Shown piece after piece: positions 58,190 through 64,000 of a stretch of 64,000 nt of DNA. Under the pieces are notes generated by a model. It was not told where the DNA came from and searched no databases. It saw only the letters and a list, made by a program, of their open reading frames with translations. The position numbers and the translations under genes were made by a program. This stretch comes from Echinometra lucunter. Taxonomy: Eukaryota > Echinodermata > Echinoidea > Camarodonta > Echinometridae. Position 1 is the first letter of the stretch, and each line of letters opens with the position of its first letter. The stretch covers positions 19,691,226-19,755,225 of the forward strand of contig CM057165.1 in assembly GCA_029962745.1 (NCBI GenBank), given 5' to 3'.

Positions 58190-59510
58190 TGTTACAGCTG
58201 TTATACATGTATATCACCTACTGGTATTTTCTGTCTGGACTAATGGCTGTGACCGAGAAACACTCGCCCATGAAGGGTGATAGATAATGTATACAAATGC
58301 TTTTGATATATCTTCGGAATATTAATTTGTCCGCTGCTGATCATGCATACCCTTCGAATTAGTAAACAAACATCATGCACGTGTGACACATTTCAAATCA
58401 TATTTCCTGATCCAGATGATGCATATCGATGGTTGAAACCAAATTATCACGTCCCCCGTGGGTTACACTGCTGTGCAGACCAGCATGATACTAATTTGTT
58501 TCAGTCTGTGACCAGACTATTAATACTCTATGAGGAACACTCGCATTTAAGAAAAGGTAGAGTTTTGGTGAATTTGTAAGTTTTCTCATTCTTTTTATCT
58601 CTTTATGGAAGAATATACACTGTATTGATGGTAGTGTCCCTTGAAAAGGATTACTCTTGAAATCATATCATATTCCAAATATGACAAGAAGTCAATGAAA
58701 ACTTTGAACCATTTCCAATGCAGCATGTCAGTGTAGACCCATGCAGCCTCCAGAAAACTTTGTATTGGTTTTCTCCAATTTTAGAGTATATCAAGGTGTC
58801 TACTGGTTTTTGTTCGCTGATCATCTTGTATTCCATAATACTTCACTTTGTTTCTCTCTTTCTCTCTCTCCCTCCTTCTTCTACATTCATCTCACAGCAC
58901 CTCGATTTCTTCTGTCTCTTTCTCTTTTTCCCCTTAAAAATGTTATTTTGTAGTTGTTGTTTTTTCCTACAAGTGGGGCCTATATTTACAAGTGTAGCTT
59001 TTTGCTAGGTCTCTTCACTCACTTGCAAATGTTTCCTCTTTTTTCCTCTTGTAAAATACACTGTTTACCATTCTCATAATGTATCAAACTTATATGTAAT
59101 ATGAATCTGTATGTTTGCTTAAAAGTGGAATAAACTGAACTGAACTAAACTGAACTGAACTGAACAAGGTAGTGACCATCCTAAGCTGCTGCAAAGTTTT
59201 TGCTGTTTTATGGAGAATATTTAGCAAAGATGAAAAAATAACATCCTTGGCCAGAATGGTATGGCAGTTGTGCATGAGTATACCTTATGAACATCTTTGG
59301 AATCTCTATACAATGAGTGACACAATTCGAAATTAGCCTCAATTTGGAGTTAGGTTTTTGTGACTACTTGTATATAAAGACTTCCTGTCCATAAAGACCA
59401 TGGTTTCCCCAAGAGCAGTGTTTTATATTAAAACCTGTAGTATATTGTAACCTCTATATAAAGACGACTTTATGACTGCATTTCTTGTTTTTCTTATTCC
59501 AGTTGAGCAC
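58190..59510. other. No gene seen; (AACTG)n tail
   Basis: A GGAATAAACTGAACTGAAC run with six AACTG-type units at 59133-59165 looks like the 3' tail of a non-LTR element, but I recognise no coding part upstream. A 78-residue frame from 58343 has no recognisable domain. Confidence 0.4.
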
Positions 59511-59516
59511 AATATA

Positions 59517-59798
59517 GGCTTGTTCAGATATGGTGCAACAAATCACCCCATTCATGTTAATGAATGTGAATTAACACGTCAGCTCTCAAATAAAAGAGAG
59601 TTTTGTCAAAAGTTGAGCAGACCAACTCATGACAACATATTTTGCACTAACTTTTAAAGAATTTGATTGGCCCACAGCTTTTTGCAGCCAGGCAACAAAA
59701 AGTCTCCTGCCTTGCCAACATTTTTTTGTCACCTCATATCCCATAGACTTGTGCACAAAAATGTTGCGGGGATTTTTCACCCCATATCTGAACAAGCC
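59517..59798. mobile_element. MITE-like element with GGCTTGTTCAGATATGG ends
   Basis: The left end GGCTTGTTCAGATATGG and the inverted CCATATCTGAACAAGCC at the right, 282 bp apart, exact over 17 bases. A diverged relative lies at 51036-51370. Confidence 0.75.
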
Positions 59799-59799
59799 T

Positions 59800-60540
59800 T
59801 TTGTGTTAAGCGGGTTAAGCAGTCTTATATGAATAGGGCTCACTTTACTAAAATTCATTAGATATCTTTAACAGAATATTAATTAAAATATTTTCAGTAT
59901 CTTGTGATGAAAGTGCAGTTCTGACATTTGAGACACATTTCAATTCCCATTTTGCTATCAGTACCATAAATGAGTCTGAATGATAATGTCTTTAAACATT
60001 GTCAAAGATGGCAATTAAAAATGGAGGCAAGCCCAGCGTGATGGAAAGCCATCAAGTCGGAAATTGATACGGAATGTGACACACATTTACAACATTTTCC
60101 TATGATAAACCGATGGACAAGCGGGTGCATTCCCTCTGCCTGTATTAAATGTAATTTATTCATCTTGAAATGATGTGAAATCAAGCATAGACTAATGTCA
60201 CGGTTGATTGGTTATAGGAAGAGGTAGGAGAATGTATTAATATCAGGATCGCGAAGAGGAAGATCAAATTTCAGGGGCAACTAGAGGAGTGTTGATCTCG
60301 CGGGTGTCAAGAAACTTATATAAGATGTAATGGGACTCGATATAAGATAAAATGCAAAGAATATGATGGGTGTAATGAATATCTATTTGTAAGTGTGCTG
60401 GCACATCTATAGGCCAAAGATGTGTGTGAAAATTATTTTTTTTTTTGCACATCATCAAATTTCAGTTCTTGTTCACTTACCAGCAATTTATTTCAAGGAC
60501 ATTGATCTAATATGTCTGTCTTTTATAATTGGGAAAATGT
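59800..60540. other. No gene seen
   Basis: AT-rich sequence with short frames only. Confidence 0.4.
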
Positions 60541-60559
60541 TTATTTAAATGACAATAAT

Positions 60560-60990
60560 GATAAAAAGTTGATAGTGATGAAGATGGTGATTATGATGAT
60601 AATGATGATGGTAATGATGATGATTATGGTGATGAAGATGGTGGTGATGCTGGTGATGATGATGCTGGTGATGGTGATGCTGGTGATGATGATGCTGGTG
60701 ATGATGATGCTGGTGATGATGATGATGGTGATGATGATGATGATGATGGTGACAATGATGTTGATGATCATAAACATGCTGATGGTGGTGATGGTGATGT
60801 TGATTACAGTGATGATGTTGATGATGATAACAGTGATCGATAAGGATTATGATGAGGAGGAGGAGGAGGACAGTATTATAATAGTGATGGTAATGATGGT
60901 GATAACAGCTATGATAAAAAATTATGACGATGATGGTGACAGTGATGATAAAAATTGTGATGAAGATGATGATGATGATGATGATAAATA
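60560..60990. repeat. (GAT)n/(GGTGAT)n microsatellite
   Basis: About 430 bp of GAT, GGTGATGCT and related units. The Met/Val-rich and His-rich open frames on the two strands are artefacts of the repeat. Confidence 0.95.
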
Positions 60991-60999
60991 AATTAATGA

Positions 61000-61960
61000 T
61001 CATGACAGTAATGATGATGAAGGTTTTGGTGATGTTGTAATTATCGTGTTAATAGGATAATGAAGATGACTATGATGAAACCAAAAATGACACTGAAACC
61101 AATAATTCATGCAATGACATCATTGTCTACTAAAATTGAAAAGTTCCTCCTGTTTGTTTCATACCCTCAAAATTGATGTGCAGTTCCATGCACATCAGCA
61201 AATTTCCTGTCAGTAAAGTCATATCCTGTTAAACCATCTTTAGAATACAAATTGATCTAATCCTAATATATTTCTGAACAACCCCTCTTCAAATAACCTT
61301 TTAACACCCTCGTGACCCGAGGGATTTCATATGTATTCCAAACAAGTTATGTCTGGCATATCAAATCTTGTGAAGCATTAAATCTGTCTTGTCAAAGCCG
61401 GCAGAGGGGTCTGTACTTTTATGACCCACCTCGGACCATCCTCATGAAATTTTTAATCAGATTTGACACAATATCATGGGTTTGTGAATATCAGGCTAGA
61501 CCTTAAAGGAACTATCAAATATTTGACTTGCTTGTGAAAATATAACCTGTGTATGACATGTGTGCTCAAGGGAAACAATGAAGAGGTCTTTTATAGGCAG
61601 GTTGTTTTTACTGATTCCATGGTTGCAATTAGCAGTTCTGTTCAAAGAAAACAAATTTTGCCAGAGGCAGCCTTCCTATACAAGTATAAGCCAGATTAGA
61701 TTTTTTTTTACTTGAGTGAAATAGTTGATAAATTTGGTAAAGGAAGGAAATAAACAACTTTCCTGACAGTAGAAAAGGCAAAGTATCATTTGCTTAGAGA
61801 GGGAAGGGAAATGTTAACTTTCTTTCAAACTGATAATACAATTTCCACTTTTGCTGTGGTACAGATACCTAAAAATGCAAATATCATCAGCAATAAAGGA
61901 ATGATTCTTTAAAGATTCTATACATATGTAAAAGGCTTCCAGTCATCTAAGACTAATTTT
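61000..61960. other. No gene seen
   Basis: No conserved frame or repeat recognised; AT-rich. Confidence 0.4.
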
Positions 61961-61961
61961 C

Positions 61962-61968
61962 AGTTTTG

Positions 61969-61999
<31 letters not shown>

Positions 62000-62211
62000 G
62001 GAAGTGGAAGGCTTCAAAGTGCACCAAGTATTCTTTCTTGAAGATGAGTGTGGTCCTGAAAAGGACCTACCCACTCTCAATGTTTCGGTAAGCATGTTCT
62101 TACCGTCCTCGAACGTGCTTACCGAAACGTCGAGAGTGGGTAGGTCCTTTTCAGGACCACACTCATCTTCAAGAAAGAATACTTGGTGTACCGTGAAGCC
62201 TTCCACTTCCA
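61962..62211. mobile_element. (GTTTT)n followed by a 213-bp hairpin element
   Basis: (GTTTT)n at 61962-61997, then 61999-62211 whose arms (TGGAAGTGGAAGGCTTC and inverse) pair through about 105 bp with few mismatches. Both arms carry TCCTGAAAAGGACC and the right arm CCGAAACGTC, words seen at the ends of some retroelements. Confidence 0.75.
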
Positions 62212-62214
62212 TTC

Positions 62215-63340
62215 GTCTACCACCATCGAAATCTTCAAAGGATATCTTTTGTTTTTTTGTTCTATATTCACAACTATCGAGATAAAGATATTAGTGTTGA
62301 AAAAAAACATTTATAAAAAAACGACCGAATAAAAGCAGAAGGCGAAGTATAAACGGAAAAGAATCAAGCAATTTTGAAACAGTTTTAACTTCCTAAATGT
62401 ACTTTATCAATATGTTATTACTCATGGACCCAAAATATCATTTATTCTTCAATTAAGTTTATATTGAAGCAGAGAGATAATTTTCATGTACTAATAGTTG
62501 AAGAATGCTATTACTCTATGCTGTATGTCATTGTTTCAATTAGACATTTATTTTTGTTGTGTTTTTACTCTGATTAATTAACTGTAAAAGTGATTTATAA
62601 GGAACTAAGCTGTATTATTATTACTATTATGTTTTTATTGAAAAAATGTTCATCGACCACTTAATAACTGTGGCTTCTAATACTTTTTCTATTGCTAAAA
62701 CTTTAGAATTGACAGTCTGTGCCTAATTTAAACATTGCTTTTTACTCTTGGATGTTCATGCACCTCAGTAAGATACATGTGCAAAATAATCCAAGCTTGC
62801 ATTATTTTGCATTAGCACAAAGGGTGTCAGAACACAAGGCTGCTCGAAATTACTACCATCACTAGAAATTTGGGGCGACATGAATCATTCTGCCCATAAA
62901 CAGACTAGAGAAATTCGTTCCTGAAAATCAAAAGGATGTTAGCGGTGTAAGGAATAAGAGGAGCTAACAGCCTTTTGCTTCAGAACAGATAGAATGAGGG
63001 GAGTATGTAGTATTAAGGACAAAGTCAGGTAAGTGCGCAATATTAGTTAGGTTCACACGACCATCCCTAAGCTTGGAATTTACGTGTGGTTTTGAATGGA
63101 TTATCTTGTACTTTCAGCTCATGGGAGCGTGTGGCTTGTAGTTTCATAATGTAGGGTTGTTGTTTCGGTCCCCCATGAATCCCTGTCATTGTTTAAAACC
63201 TTGAGGTTAATGTTAAGTTTGAAGCTATACAACGGCTCGTGCGAACATAACTATTGCCTGCCACAAGCCTGCATGAGGGCATTAATTCAACATTCATATT
63301 ATAGTATACATGTAGAAGTAACACCTTCAATCCTGGCTCT
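62215..63340. other. No gene seen
   Basis: AT-rich with short frames only. Confidence 0.4.
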
Positions 63341-63690
63341 TATGTAGAGGTAGAGGATAGTTCCTGCCTCTCACAGTTACCTTTCAATTTGATGTCAGAG
63401 ACACGTTATAGAAACGTGATAGAAATGAATATGTATAAGCACGTACGTATGTAGGAATTCCAGGTATAAATTTCTTAGAGAACCCACTCCAGCGTCGTCC
63501 GCTGTCTTCAGAGCCCGAGTTCGAATCCCTCTTTTGCCTTGTGCATTTTTGCTGTAATAAATGGTAACAATGGCGTTTATTTCATCAGAAATAGTTCAAG
63601 TATCACAGCTATTACTCATACATATTCATTTCTGTGACGTCAAATTGGAAGGTAACTGCGAGAGGCAGGAACTATCCTCTACCTTATATA
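63341..63690. mobile_element. Foldback element with an internal B-box-like word
   Basis: The arms TAGAGGATAGTTCCTGCCTC (63350-63370) and its inverse (63663-63682), extended by GTTACCTTTCAATTTGA, pair across about 55 bases. In between, GAGTTCGAATCCC (63517-63529) resembles a tRNA T-arm/B box. Confidence 0.6.
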
Positions 63691-64000
63691 CATGTAGTTA
63701 GACAGAATGATGAAAATGGAGGGCACGGTGGATTAAGAGAGCTAACATGTTCAACATGGTATGTAATTTCTTTTCTGATATCTGCTTCATATTGTTGTGT
63801 ATACATGTACTTGCATGTTCACCTGATTGTTATGTACAATTTCTTATGTTTTAAAACCAATGGAAGAAGAATTTCTGTTATATTGTATGACAGATGCATC
63901 AATAAATTCAATTCAATTTACATAAAGTTAACCAATAAAAGTACAGAGCTTTTTAGAGGTCTAAATTAATCATCTTCATTCCTCAAATTGGCAACAACTA
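63691..64000. other. No gene; AT-rich with (AATTC) run
   Basis: Ends with an AATAAATTCAATTCAATTTA stretch like a retroelement tail at 63900-63920. No coding feature supported. Confidence 0.4.

Noticed and set aside
58343..58579. 78-residue frame (with HVPRGLHCCADQHD) as a possible exon
   Set aside because: No family resemblance recognised and no convincing flanking splice context.
60512..61003. Met/Val-rich and His-rich open frames of 150-159 residues on opposite strands
   Set aside because: Direct translations of a (GAT)n-type microsatellite on both strands.
63517..63529. Separate tRNA gene at the B-box-like GAGTTCGAATCCC
   Set aside because: No cloverleaf can be drawn around it; it lies within a foldback element.

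Overview
The window is animal (metazoan) nuclear DNA. It is AT-rich, intron-bearing, has very low gene density, and is packed with nested transposons, foldback elements and microsatellites. The mix of repeat families (hAT-like elements with G/C homopolymer tracts, TTAA-flanked MITE-like elements, a tRNA-headed SINE, an endonuclease-reverse-transcriptase retroelement, Ty3/gypsy) and the frequent ACATGTACATG-type words fit a marine deuterostome, most probably a sea urchin. That assignment is inference. Three runs of exactly 500 N (3108-3607, 20537-21036, 35634-36133) divide the window into four contigs joined by placeholder gaps.

Contig 1 (1-3107) carries a decayed Ty3/gypsy pol fragment split by a small palindromic MITE, plus other MITEs. 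Contig 2 (3608-20536) carries the one convincing host gene, on the minus strand: three exons (6641-5422, 5060-4862, 4045-3863) of a JmjC/Cupin_8-type 2-oxoglutarate- and Fe(II)-dependent oxygenase, with further 3' exons lost in the gap. Upstream of it lies an 11.8-kb foldback element (8172-19993). It has near-identical ends, two head-to-head 5'-truncated copies of an endonuclease-reverse-transcriptase retroelement at its middle, a tandem array of about 0.83-kb units in one half only, a nested pair of hAT-like insertions in the other half, and a 1.7-kb CpG-rich insertion with its own inverted ends.

Contig 3 (21037-35633) is, from end to end, an inverted and almost identical copy of 5463-19156 of contig 2. 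It includes a second copy of JmjC exon 1 with a one-base frameshift. This is either a very large inverted duplication or, more likely because the whole contig is contained in its neighbour, a second haplotype placed as if it were separate sequence. Copy number in the tandem array differs (3 versus 4), which is why the arms differ in length.

Contig 4 (36134-64000) has no confident host gene. It holds a decayed non-LTR retrotransposon, several hAT-like elements with clean 8-bp target duplications, TTAA-flanked foldbacks, a tRNA-derived SINE, long palindromic elements, and many simple repeats. A possible short first coding exon at 43244-43264 is the only weak hint of a gene start.

The most unusual feature is the foldback element at 8172-19993: reverse-transcriptase sequence at the centre of a DNA-transposon-like inverted-repeat structure, with inverted-repeat identity falling from the ends to the centre.
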